This document shows, piece after piece, positions 35,590 through 45,200 of a DNA stretch of 64,000 nucleotides. Source of the DNA: Sphingobium sp. (GTDB lineage: Bacteria; Pseudomonadota; Alphaproteobacteria; Sphingomonadales; Sphingomonadaceae); the NCBI GenBank assembly GCA_035196065.1, contig CP136575.1:124001-188000 (forward strand), read 5' to 3'. The notes below the pieces were generated by a model. The model saw only the letters and a program-made list of their open reading frames with translations. It was not told where the DNA came from and ran no database searches. Position 1 is the first letter of the stretch; the number at the start of each line of letters is the position of its first letter. Made by a program: the position numbers and the translations under genes.

Positions 35590-35982
35590 TGCAATCTGAG
35601 ATTCATTTTTCACATGACGTGATTTATGCTTCTGAAAAACTTATGAATATCTGGCCAAATAACATCGATTAAATGATTTTTTATTTGAATGTTGACGGTT
35701 GATTGCGATTGAGATTGTTTCCCTTCCCGGGTGGTAGGGGGATCTCGCTATGACATTTTCAACCTTGGGCAGGCTTGCACTCACATTTGGCATGGTTGCC
35801 AGCGCGACCGTTGCTGATGCGGCCGAAACAATCACTTATAAATATGACGCCAAGGGACGCCTGATCGAGGTCAAACGAACAGGCACGGTCAACAACAACG
35901 TCACCACAACATACAGCCATGACAAGGCTGACAATCGCAAGAATCTAACGACCACCGGATCGCCCAACGCACCGCCGCCCTG
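35371..35982 (+). repeat. 612-bp direct repeat, copy A
   Basis: Bases 35371-35982 recur at 41593-42204 (offset 6222) with one difference noticed by eye (GGCACGGTC against GGCACAGTC). The unit holds the last 73 codons of the integrase, a short AT-rich spacer and the 77-residue YD-protein gene. The left edge falls in a CGCGCGCGCG tract. Recombination between copies would remove the whole Rhs1 unit. Confidence 0.93.
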
Positions 35983-35983
35983 A
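35750..35983 (+). CDS. 77-residue secreted single-YD-repeat protein (copy 1)
   Basis: This small protein has a signal peptide (TLGRLALTFGMVASATVADA, cleavage near AAE), followed by one YD/RHS-type repeat, ITYKYDAKGRLIEVKRTG, a degenerate second repeat (TTYSHDKADNRKNLTT) and a Pro-rich end. It comes 50 bases before the Rhs gene and occurs three times in the window, always directly upstream of a full-length Rhs gene. Constant partnership suggests it helps export, folding or docking of the Rhs shell. I know no named function; the partner role is inferred. Confidence 0.75.
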   Translation: MTFSTLGRLALTFGMVASATVADAAETITYKYDAKGRLIEVKRTGTVNNNVTTTYSHDKADNRKNLTTTGSPNAPPP

Positions 35984-36035
35984 TCGGCTATCAGCCAAAC
36001 TCAATTCAATATCTCGAAATCGACGGAGAAAAACG

Positions 36036-39000
36036 ATGCTGAATTCGCGGCAGGGGACTTTTTGCACGCGTGATATGTTGCGTCTGGTGATGCTATCGAG
36101 CACTGTTATTGCTAGCGGTTTGGTGACGCCTGCCTTTGCGCAAAGCGGGCCCGGGTCAATCGCGCCGCCTCCCGTCCGCCGCGTCGTCGACGACAATGGC
36201 GTCGACGTCATTCGCGGTACGTTCAATGTGCGCACGCCAGCGATCGCAATCGGCAACGGCGATACCGGCCTTTCGTTCCAATCCGAAAACATGGGCGAAG
36301 GCTATTACAGTCTGATGCGTGCGGGGATCGTGCAGAATGGATCTACCTATATCGTCACTGTAGGGGGCGTGAGCGATAGCTTCACCCTGTCCGGCGGCAT
36401 CTTTACGCCGACCGAAACCAATGGCGCGACGCTGACGCAGAGCAGCGTCAATCTGACCTATACCTCGCGCAACGGGACCGTGGTCAACCTTCTCCAAAAT
36501 ACCAGCGGTTCGTCCTATTGGGATGCGGGCTATGCCCGCGTCACCTCAATAGTGGCGCCGAACGGAACAAAAACCGACTTTACTTATAAAGTTGTGACTT
36601 ATTGTCCAGGCGGACTCGAAAGTGGGATCTGTCCTTCAGGCAACAAAAATGCGCTTCGGTTGCAATCAGTTACCAACACCAACGGATACCAACTGAAATT
36701 CACTTACCAGTCGAACACGCTCAACGATCTCGTAGTAGGACAATCCTATGATGAATGGTCGAAAGTCACCAATGTCCGAACGATCAACAATGCGGTCGAA
36801 TATTGCAATCCGGCGGCGGATAGCTGCACTTTCACCAACAGCTGGTCGTCGCTGACATATGGAAGCAATGCTGCGGGTGCCACCGTCACCGACCCGCTCA
36901 ATCGAGTTACCACTTACACACAGGCGGTGAACGGAGCGGGGATCGTCACCAGTCGCGGCGTACGCAGGCCCGGCGCGTCGAGCGACAATGTCACCGCGAC
37001 ATTCGCGCTGTTTGGCATGTTCTATCGTGTCTCTTCCGTCACCAATGAAGGCGTAACCTTTAACTACAACTACAGCGATGTAGGCTCGCAGCGCACCACC
37101 ACCGTTACCGATCCCAATGGTGGGGTGCGGACCTATGTGGGCGATATCAACACCTTCCGCCTGCTATCCTATAAGGACGAACTCAACCGGACTACAAGCT
37201 ACACCTATGATGCCAGCAACCGGCTGAGCCGTATCTCCGCGCCCGAGGGCAATTATGTCGAATACAACTATGATGCGCGCGGCAATGTGACGACCACGAC
37301 CAATGTCGCAAAGGTAGGATCGGGCTTTGCCAACATCGTTACATCAGCTGCTTTCCCGGCGAGCTGTACCAACCAGAAGATCTGCAATCAGCCGACGAGC
37401 ACAACCGATGCGAAGGGGTTTGTTACCGATTATACCTATGACGCGACTCATGGCGGTGTGTTGACGGTCACTGCGCCTGCAGCCACCGCTGGCGGAACGC
37501 GTCCGCAGACGCGGTATACATATGGCACAAGGCAGGCCTATTACCGCAATAGCGCGAATTCAATCGTTGCTTCTGGCCAGAACCACAATCTCGTCACTCA
37601 AGTGTCAGCATGCCAGACCGGCACGAGTTGCCCCAGCACGGCCGATGAGGTCCGCACGACGGTCAATTGGGGGCCGCAGGCCACGGGCACCCCCAATAAC
37701 CTCAATCCCGCCTCGGTCGGTTCGGGTTCGGGCAACGGATTCCTCACGGCAACAAATGCATATACATTTGACAATGTCGGAAACCTGTTGACGATCGATG
37801 GGCCGCTCAGCGGAACAACCGATACAACGCGCGCTCGTTACGATGCCGCCCGCCAGGTTGTCGGCGTAGTTGGCCCCGATCCCGATGGCGCGGGCGCACG
37901 CAAGCATCTCGCTAAACGCCTGACCTACAATCTCGATGGTCAGGTGACCAATCAGGAACTGGGCAACGTGAACAGCCAGTCAGATGCCGATTGGAACGCA
38001 ATGACCGTATCGCAAAATGTGGTTACTTCCTATAACAGCAACGCCCGCCCCGTGAAATCGGAACTCAAATCGGGCGCGACTACCTATGCCGTCAGGCAAA
38101 GCGATTATGACGGCCTTGGCCGCGTCAAGTGCACTGTCACCCGCACGGACAGCGCACAATGGGCCAGCCAGACCGACGCCTGCACGCCGCAAACGAGCAA
38201 TGTGACAACAGGCCCTGACCGGGTGGCCAAGCGCATCTACAATGCCGCAAGCGAAGTGACCCAAGTGCAAACCGCAGTCGGCACCGCCGATCAGGCGAAT
38301 GAGGCAAGCAGCACCTATAGCAATAACGGCAAGCTACTTACGCTGACTGATGCCGAAAACAACCGCACCACATATGAGTATGACGGGTTCGACAGGACGA
38401 CGAAAATCCGCTACCCCAATGGCGCACAAGGATCGCAGGTAAGTTCGAACGCCGATTTTGAGCAGATGGTCTACGATGCCAACAGCAATGTCACCCAGCG
38501 ACGCCTGCGCGACGGTCAGCTGCACAATTTCACCTATGACAATCTCAACCGCGTGACGCTGAAGGATTTGCCCGGCAGCGAACCCGATGTCAGCTATAAC
38601 TACGATCTGATGAGCCGCGTGATCCATATCAGCCAGACGGGCAATACGCTCGGCTTTGCCTATGACGCATTAAGCCGCAATACCCAGCAATCGGGTCCGC
38701 TCGGCAATTTGAATTACAGCTATGATGTCGCAGGGCGCCGGCTCAGCACGCAATATCCTGGCAGCACGGCGCTGACGGTGAATTACGATTATGATGTAAC
38801 CGGTAAGATAACCACGATCCGAGAAAATGGCGCCACCTCGGGCGTCGGCGTGCTTGCAAGCTATGCCTATGACAATCTCGGCCGACGCACTTCGGTGACG
38901 CGCGGCAATGGGACAGTGACGAGCTATACATTCGATCCGGTCTCGCGGCTGTCCGCGTTGACGCAGGATTTGGCAGGCACGGCGCACGATCTGACCGTGA

Positions 39001-40403
39001 ATGGGATCGGCTACAATGCCGCAAGCCAGATCACCTCGCAGACACGATCGAACGACAGCTATGCCTGGAATGGCCATTATAATGTGAACCGAAACTATGC
39101 GGTGAACGGTCTCAACCAGATGACGGCGGCAGGCGCGACGGCGTTGGGCTATGATGGCAGAGGCAATCTGACCACTTCAGGTGCGAACAGCTACACATAC
39201 TCATCGGAGAATCTGTTGAAGACCGGCCCTTCGAGTGCGACGCTGGATTATGATCCGGCGAAGCGTCTGTATCAAACGGTGGGGTCCGGGGTGACGACGC
39301 GGTTCCAATATGACGGGCAGAGCCTGGTTGCCGAATATAACGGTTCGAACACGCTGCTGCGCCGCTATGTGCACGGCCCCGGTGTTGACGAACCGGTTGT
39401 CTGGTATGAAGGCAGCGTGCTGAACGACCGGCGGTGGCTGCACGCCGATGAGCGTGGGACGATCGTGGCGCTGAGCAACGGCAGCGGCACGTCCATCGCC
39501 ATCAATAAATATGACGAATATGGCATTCCGGCCTCGACCAATGTGGGCAGGTTCAGCTATACGGGACAGACTTGGCTGCCGGAGATCGGCATGTATCATT
39601 ACAAGGCACGTATCTACTCACCGACGCTTGGCCGATTGCTGCAGACCGACCCCATCGGCTATGGTGACGGGATGAACCTGTATAATTATGTTGGGTCTGA
39701 CCCGGTCAATGCCGCGGATCCGACCGGCCTTTGTTCCCCTCGGACCGGAACTTTGATCTGCAGGAAGAACCGAGAGGGCGGGGGCGGCAATAGCGGTGGT
39801 TCTGGGGGAGGTGGCGCGACCGCAGGTGGCTCGAGCAGCGGCGCAAGCGCGGGCGGCGCAGCTGGGACTAACGCACTGATCACAGTAACGGCAAGCAGGC
39901 AGCCGAACAGCGCGTCTTTGGTCAGTACAAATCTCAACACCCTATCTCTTGTCGGTGCAATCGGCTCGGCCACCGAGCCTCCCATTGTGGTTACCGCATC
40001 GCGAGCTAGAAATGTTGCCATTAATGCGCCCTATGTCGATCACTATTATTTTGGCGGCGGCGCGCCGCTTGATCTGAGTGATATTGGCCAAGGAACTATA
40101 TTTGAAAAAGATGGCAGTGTAGTTAGAGCACTGAGGACACTGAAGAATAAGTTGATAGCAAAAGCTAATGGAAAAGATGGTATTTTTGAAGATACTTCCC
40201 CGGCAGATCTGACAAATAACATATTTTCCATTGGAAACACGACAATACTAGGAAAAATGTTCTGTCAATCTGGATGCAGTTTCCAATTCAGACTTATTGA
40301 TCGATTTGAAGATGTTTTAGATATATATGATAGTTTTCCAGGAAATCAGGAAGCTGGCGGAACACCATATAATATTACTTATACGTTTTATAGAGAAAAC
40401 TAG
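36036..40403 (+). CDS. Secreted Rhs/YD-repeat polymorphic toxin 1, unrecognised tip
   Basis: This 1,455-residue protein has a signal peptide (MLRLVMLSSTVIASGLVTPAFA) and no PAAR, VgrG or TcB-like N-terminus. Many YD repeats follow (e.g. TSYTYDASNRLSRISAPEG, YNYDARGNVTTTTN). The RHS-associated core runs RRYVHGPGVDEPVVWYEG to SPTLGRLLQTDPIGYGDGMN and ends in DPTGL at about residue 1229. The tip (about 220 residues) starts with a Gly/Ser-rich linker and a VVTASR repeat, then becomes AT-rich and ends DRFEDVLDIYDSFPGNQEAG...YREN; it matches no toxin I recognise. A small lipoprotein gene follows 2 bases later, as expected for immunity. GGAG precedes the ATG. Confidence 0.85.
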   Translation: MLNSRQGTFCTRDMLRLVMLSSTVIASGLVTPAFAQSGPGSIAPPPVRRVVDDNGVDVIRGTFNVRTPAIAIGNGDTGLSFQSENMGEGYYSLMRAGIVQNGSTYIVTVGGVSDSFTLSGGIFTPTETNGATLTQSSVNLTYTSRNGTVVNLLQNTSGSSYWDAGYARVTSIVAPNGTKTDFTYKVVTYCPGGLESGICPSGNKNALRLQSVTNTNGYQLKFTYQSNTLNDLVVGQSYDEWSKVTNVRTINNAVEYCNPAADSCTFTNSWSSLTYGSNAAGATVTDPLNRVTTYTQAVNGAGIVTSRGVRRPGASSDNVTATFALFGMFYRVSSVTNEGVTFNYNYSDVGSQRTTTVTDPNGGVRTYVGDINTFRLLSYKDELNRTTSYTYDASNRLSRISAPEGNYVEYNYDARGNVTTTTNVAKVGSGFANIVTSAAFPASCTNQKICNQPTSTTDAKGFVTDYTYDATHGGVLTVTAPAATAGGTRPQTRYTYGTRQAYYRNSANSIVASGQNHNLVTQVSACQTGTSCPSTADEVRTTVNWGPQATGTPNNLNPASVGSGSGNGFLTATNAYTFDNVGNLLTIDGPLSGTTDTTRARYDAARQVVGVVGPDPDGAGARKHLAKRLTYNLDGQVTNQELGNVNSQSDADWNAMTVSQNVVTSYNSNARPVKSELKSGATTYAVRQSDYDGLGRVKCTVTRTDSAQWASQTDACTPQTSNVTTGPDRVAKRIYNAASEVTQVQTAVGTADQANEASSTYSNNGKLLTLTDAENNRTTYEYDGFDRTTKIRYPNGAQGSQVSSNADFEQMVYDANSNVTQRRLRDGQLHNFTYDNLNRVTLKDLPGSEPDVSYNYDLMSRVIHISQTGNTLGFAYDALSRNTQQSGPLGNLNYSYDVAGRRLSTQYPGSTALTVNYDYDVTGKITTIRENGATSGVGVLASYAYDNLGRRTSVTRGNGTVTSYTFDPVSRLSALTQDLAGTAHDLTVNGIGYNAASQITSQTRSNDSYAWNGHYNVNRNYAVNGLNQMTAAGATALGYDGRGNLTTSGANSYTYSSENLLKTGPSSATLDYDPAKRLYQTVGSGVTTRFQYDGQSLVAEYNGSNTLLRRYVHGPGVDEPVVWYEGSVLNDRRWLHADERGTIVALSNGSGTSIAINKYDEYGIPASTNVGRFSYTGQTWLPEIGMYHYKARIYSPTLGRLLQTDPIGYGDGMNLYNYVGSDPVNAADPTGLCSPRTGTLICRKNREGGGGNSGGSGGGGATAGGSSSGASAGGAAGTNALITVTASRQPNSASLVSTNLNTLSLVGAIGSATEPPIVVTASRARNVAINAPYVDHYYFGGGAPLDLSDIGQGTIFEKDGSVVRALRTLKNKLIAKANGKDGIFEDTSPADLTNNIFSIGNTTILGKMFCQSGCSFQFRLIDRFEDVLDIYDSFPGNQEAGGTPYNITYTFYREN

Positions 40404-40405
40404 AA

Positions 40406-40792
40406 ATGACCAATGTTTATCAAATCAAACGTTTATCATTTGTAATATTTTGCTTCTTTCTATCTTCATGTAGTAAAGATTATATTAGCAATGACATAAA
40501 AATAGTAAATCTTCATGGAGATAACAAAGCTATTTTAGTCAGAAAAGACGGGAAGAATTTCGATGATTTTTTGGTTCAAGACAATGTGACTTTACATTGT
40601 AAAATTGGCAATAGTGTTTTTGGATTCCGTGAAATACCAGATAACATTAAAAATTCAGAGTCTATATTTCATGATGAAATAGAATATTATAAAAATAATA
40701 CTGGAGCATTTAAAATAAATATCAAGGAAAAAAAAGTTTATTTTGAATCTGAAAAGACTAAAAATGATATTCACGACATATGCGAACGGTGA
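40406..40792 (+). CDS. Putative immunity lipoprotein for Rhs1
   Basis: This 128-residue protein begins with a short hydrophobic signal ending in the lipobox LSSC (FVIFCFFLSSCSKDYIS), so it should be anchored in the cell envelope. The rest is AT-rich, Lys/Asn/Asp-rich and of no known family. It starts 2 bases after the Rhs1 stop, the usual place of a cognate immunity gene. Periplasmic anchoring suggests that the Rhs1 tip works in the periplasm or at the membrane. The pairing is inferred from position and base composition. Confidence 0.65.
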   Translation: MTNVYQIKRLSFVIFCFFLSSCSKDYISNDIKIVNLHGDNKAILVRKDGKNFDDFLVQDNVTLHCKIGNSVFGFREIPDNIKNSESIFHDEIEYYKNNTGAFKINIKEKKVYFESEKTKNDIHDICER

Positions 40793-41218
40793 TATGTTGA
40801 CCTTTGCATTAGGGTAAATTATTTTAGGGAACGTGGCGCTCATGATTCCTTCCAGGCTCTCAGTCTGGTGGTGCGGCGCCATCTGGTTTGTGATACCAAC
40901 AATCAAAACAAGTAAACGCGCCCCATGACAACAAGCGTTAGCTATGGCGGCAAGGGCAATTAAAAACCTCGATCGCGCTGCGAGCGGCGCCACGCAAAGC
41001 GAACACCGCCTAGCTATAGCAAGCTGCTCAGCGGGCGGTTGTGACAGATTCTAGTATTATCAGAAATCAATGTGATTTTCACGAAAATAGAGTGCGTGCC
41101 AGCACCATAAGATCGCCATTTATACTATATTCTTCCGACAATTCATTTAATATTTCTGTATTTTTTTAAATTGTTTATATGAAATAATTGCCTAGAAGTT
41201 ATATCGACAGGAGTCGGA
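40793..41218. other. Intergenic stretch between immunity gene 1 and virB2 relic
   Basis: No gene is supported here. The left half is mixed composition; the right half (41040-41210) is strongly AT-rich and resembles the AT-rich leader upstream of the intact virB2 at 58783-58952, fitting a promoter region copied together with the virB2 relic. Confidence 0.6.
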
Positions 41219-41548
41219 ATGGGATCTGTACGTCCATCTATACGAACGAGTTTGGCGCTTTGCTTTGTGCCCATCTCCACCAGTACCTTCGCCCAGGATC
41301 TGTAGACCGATCCGCAAGGTTCTGGTGTGATTGTGAACGCGATGCGCTGGATGCAAGGAACCTTGCTGGGAACGGTGGCGACCGTGGTTGCGGTGATCGC
41401 GATTGCCTCGGTCGGTTTGCTGATGCTGACCGGGCGGATCAACTGGCGGCATGGCGGCGTGGTAATATTGGGCTGTTCCATCCTATTTGGTGCTGCGAGC
41501 ATTGTGGCGGGTATCCAGTCTGCGGCGACGCTGTCGGGCGGCGGCTGA
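41219..41548 (+). pseudogene. virB2: virB2 pilin relic with in-frame stop
   Basis: From ATG 41219 (AGGAG upstream) a signal-like peptide MGSVRPSIRTSLALCFVPIS continues to AQDL, then TAG at 41303-41305. The frame continues TDPQGSGVIVNAMRWMQGTLLG to IQSAATLSGGG, matching the intact VirB2 at 58953-59282 almost throughout. In the intact gene the corresponding codon is Ser (TCC), so the stop is a mutation of the copy. It is a dead duplicate of the secretion-system pilin. Confidence 0.88.
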
Positions 41549-41552
41549 GGCG

Positions 41553-41811
41553 GTGGCGCGACTGGAGCAGGATCGGCTGTTCGTGGCGCTGACGCGCGCG
41601 CGCCGGCCTGCACGATGTGCGCATCCATGATTTACGCCACACATTTGCATCAACAGCCGTCGGCGCGGGACAAAGCCTACCAATGATAGGAGCACTTTTG
41701 GGACACACGCAGGTTCAAACGACTGCGAGATATGCCCACCTTGCTTCCGCCCCAGTCAAAGGAGCTGCTGAAATTATTAGCGATCTGTTGGAACGGGCTC
41801 TGACAGATTGA
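41553..41811 (+). pseudogene. virB3 5' end fused to integrase 3' end
   Basis: GTG at 41553 begins VARLEQDRLFVALTR, the exact start of VirB3 (compare 59287), then the sequence switches inside a CGCGCGCGCG tract into the integrase 3' end (HDLRHTFAST...TTARYAHL, in another frame). No full product of either gene is possible. The joint records a deletion or illegitimate recombination between a virB3 and an int gene lying downstream of it, as in two elements in tandem. Confidence 0.9.
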
Positions 41812-42204
41812 TGCAATCTGAGATTCATTTTTCACATGACGTGATTTATGCTTCTGAAAAACTTATGAATATCTGGCCAAATAACATCGATTAAATGATT
41901 TTTTATTTGAATGTTGACGGTTGATTGCGATTGAGATTGTTTCCCTTCCCGGGTGGTAGGGGGATCTCGCTATGACATTTTCAACCTTGGGCAGGCTTGC
42001 ACTCACATTTGGCATGGTTGCCAGCGCGACCGTTGCTGATGCGGCCGAAACAATCACTTATAAATATGACGCCAAGGGACGCCTGATCGAGGTCAAACGA
42101 ACAGGCACAGTCAACAACAACGTCACCACAACATACAGCCATGACAAGGCTGACAATCGCAAGAATCTAACGACCACCGGATCGCCCAACGCACCGCCGC
42201 CCTG
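41593..42204 (+). repeat. 612-bp direct repeat, copy B
   Basis: Second copy of the block at 35371-35982 (integrase 3' end, spacer, 77-residue gene), nearly identical. Near identity over coding and non-coding parts alike shows the duplication is recent. Confidence 0.93.
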
Positions 42205-42205
42205 A
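41972..42205 (+). CDS. 77-residue secreted single-YD-repeat protein (copy 2)
   Basis: The protein is identical in sequence to copy 1 (signal peptide, ITYKYDAKGRLIEVKRTG repeat, Pro-rich end). It lies 44 bases upstream of Rhs2, although Rhs2 has a different N-terminus from Rhs1, so the partner protein is not specific for one shell sequence. It is part of the 612-bp repeat. Confidence 0.75.
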   Translation: MTFSTLGRLALTFGMVASATVADAAETITYKYDAKGRLIEVKRTGTVNNNVTTTYSHDKADNRKNLTTTGSPNAPPP

Positions 42206-42249
42206 CATCTTTTTCGCAGGAAACGGTTCGCAATTGGGGAGGGTTGGTC

Positions 42250-45200
42250 ATGCAGCGGTATCTTGGAATAGTTTTTGGCGCGGCAATTGCATTTTTGTCG
42301 CTCGCTCCGCAGCAGGTTAAGGCACAACAGGCCGCTGTCCTGAACGCGCCATCGTCCGAAAAGATCGCCGTAACCTCCGGCGGGGTCGATATCCGCACCG
42401 GACGCTATGCTTATGAGAAGACCGATGTATCTATTGGTGGCGGTGGCGCGACGGTGTCTGTTGAACGAACCATGCCGACGCCGGTTCTGGGTCACGTCGC
42501 GCCAATGGGCAATTTTTCCCACAATTGGGATATATTCCTGTCGATCAAATCATCGTTGGCCGAGCAGTATAATGCGTTCGACTATCTCGCCAATGTGAGC
42601 TTTGGCGGACGTTCGCAGACCTTTGAAAAACTTTACCTGCAAGACTCCAGCTTTCGCCAGAAATCGCAAAACGACTTCACTAGGCTGGTGGAGACCCCAG
42701 CAGGCGGCGGTAATTCGACTTTTACCTACACAGCGACCGATGGGACCGTGGCAGTGTTTTTGCCAATCTTTGTTCCCAATAGCCCTGGTGGTTATAGCAA
42801 TGCGCAGGTCTCTTATGTGATTGAACCGGACGGGACCCGATACGATTTCGAATATGACAGTTCAGGTCTTCGAAGCGTAACCAGTTCACGCGGCTATGCG
42901 GCATTATTCGAATATGCAGGTGGCAGCCAAGTCACTAAAACCTGCCTCATTAATCTGGGCACAACCGCCAAACCGGCCAACAATATTTGCCCCGCGTCGC
43001 CACCACAGGCTGCGACCTATGGCTATTCGGGTAGCTTCATGACCAGTGCGACTGGACCCGACAACCAAATAGACGTTTTTGCTTACACAAATGTGCAGCC
43101 CGGTGTCAGTTTCCAAATGGCTTTCACCAAGCCGGGGCAATCGACGCCTTGGCTGACGAATAACAACATATATGACTTTACGACTGATGGCCTGACCTAT
43201 CCGATTGTGACGGCGCAGAATTTTGCTGATGGTTCCAGTTTTTCCTATTTTTATGACTATACGCCTCAAACCGATAACGGGAGCGGCGGCTTTGCAGGCT
43301 ACCAGTCGGTTGCTGGGGGGGCCTACATTAACGCCCTTAATCAAACGACCGAGGTTAGATATGATTTTCCCGCAACGCCCAATTCATTCAAACCTCCGCG
43401 CGTCGTTATCGGTGCAAATGGAGAGCCTTCGTTTCCGCCAGTCAACCTGGGCGACATTGTTTATCAGGTAACGCCAGGGCCGGCACGCATTGTCGATGCT
43501 CTTGGGCGGACAACGACGCAAGATTACTGTGATGCTAATGCGATGGCGAATCTGCCATCGAACGAGTTTAACCGCTGCCTCGTTCGGGACCTTCAATTCT
43601 CCATCGATCCCGAAGGCAACAAGGTCCAACTCAAATATGGCGTCAATAACAATGTCACTGAAATTCGGCGCATTGCAAAGGCCGGCTCGGGTCTTGCCGA
43701 TACGGTCGAGACGGCGACATATGACACTACGGCGTGTATCAACTACCAACTGAAAATTTGTGGCAAACCCCTGACGGTCACCGACGCCAAGGGCATCGTC
43801 ACCGATTACACTTGGTCAGCCACCCATGGTGGCATGTTGACTGAAACCCGCGCTGCTCCATCCGCTGGTGCGGACCGCCCGCAGAAACGCTACACTTATA
43901 CCCAGCTTTACGCCTGGTATCGCAACAGCGCAGGAACGGTTATCCAATCACCCTATCCGGTCTGGCTGCTTACGCAGATATCGGAGTGCAAGAGCGGGGT
44001 AGCCCCGGCTTGCGTTGGCACCGCGAATGAAACCCGCACGACCATAGCCTATCAAACGGGCAATGCGACCACGCCAAGCAACCTGCTCCCCATATCGCGC
44101 ACCGTGGCGTCGGGCGATGGGTCGCTATCAGCGGTAACCACATGGACCTATGACACGCTGGGCAACAAGCTGACCGAGGATGGCCCGCTGTCTGGCACAG
44201 CCGATACTACGCGCTGGGTATATGACACCCGCCGCCGTGTAATCGGCATAATCGCGCCAGACCCTGATGGCGCAGGAGCTCTGTTGTTCCGCGCAACGCG
44301 CAACACTTATGATGCTGCAGGGCGGATGACCAAGGTTGAGCAGGGCACGACAACCAACAACAGCGCCACCGCACTTTCCACCTTTGCCCCGATCCAGACG
44401 GTTGAGACCGCATATGACCAGCTCGATCGCAAAATCCGCGAATGGACCTATGGCACCACGGGCGGCACGCAAACGATGACGCAGATGAGCTATGATCTGG
44501 CGGGCCGCCTGGAATGCACAGCGGTGCGGATGAACCCGGCTATCTATACCAGCCTGCCCGCTAGCGCCTGCACTTTGGGCACCGTCGGTGCATCGGGAGA
44601 GCAAGACCGGATTACCAAGCTGACCTATGATGCTGCAGGCCAGTTGATCAAAACCACCCTCGCCTTTGGTACTGCCGATCAGGCCGATGACCAGAGCAAC
44701 ACTTATACGAATAACGGCAAGCTCGCCACGGTCACCGATGGTGAGAACAACACCACCACTTTTGAATATGACGGTCATGACCGTTTGCTGAAGACCCGCT
44801 ATCCCGTGGCAGCGCTGGGTGCGCTGGCCAGCTCGACGACCGATTATGAGCAGCTGACTTACGACAGCAATGACAATGTGACGCAACGCCGCTTGCGCGA
44901 CGGACAGTCGGTCAACTTCACTTATGATGCGCTGAACCGACAGACGGCAAAGGACGTGCCCAATATCGTTGCTGGCGAATATGATACCACCGCGACCTAC
45001 GACAATTTCGACCGCCCTTTGGTGGTGAACGATACGGCTTCGAACAGCGTGGGCCACCTCTATGATGCGCTGGGGCGGATGACGCGTCAGTCGAGCCCCA
45101 ATGGCAATATCGATCTGCAATATGACATTATCGGCCGTCTGACGCGGGTGACTCATCCGGATGCGGTGTTCTTCACTTATGTCTACAACACCAGCGACCT

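Noticed and set aside
36036-40403. Rhs1 as a T6SS-dependent effector
   Set aside because: No PAAR domain, no VgrG or EagR neighbours, and a clear N-terminal Sec signal peptide speak against it.
40655-40993. A 112-codon minus-strand frame overlapping immunity gene 1
   Set aside because: It is antisense to the better supported lipoprotein gene, its C-terminal half is the mirror of AT-rich codons, and it lacks a good ribosome-binding site.
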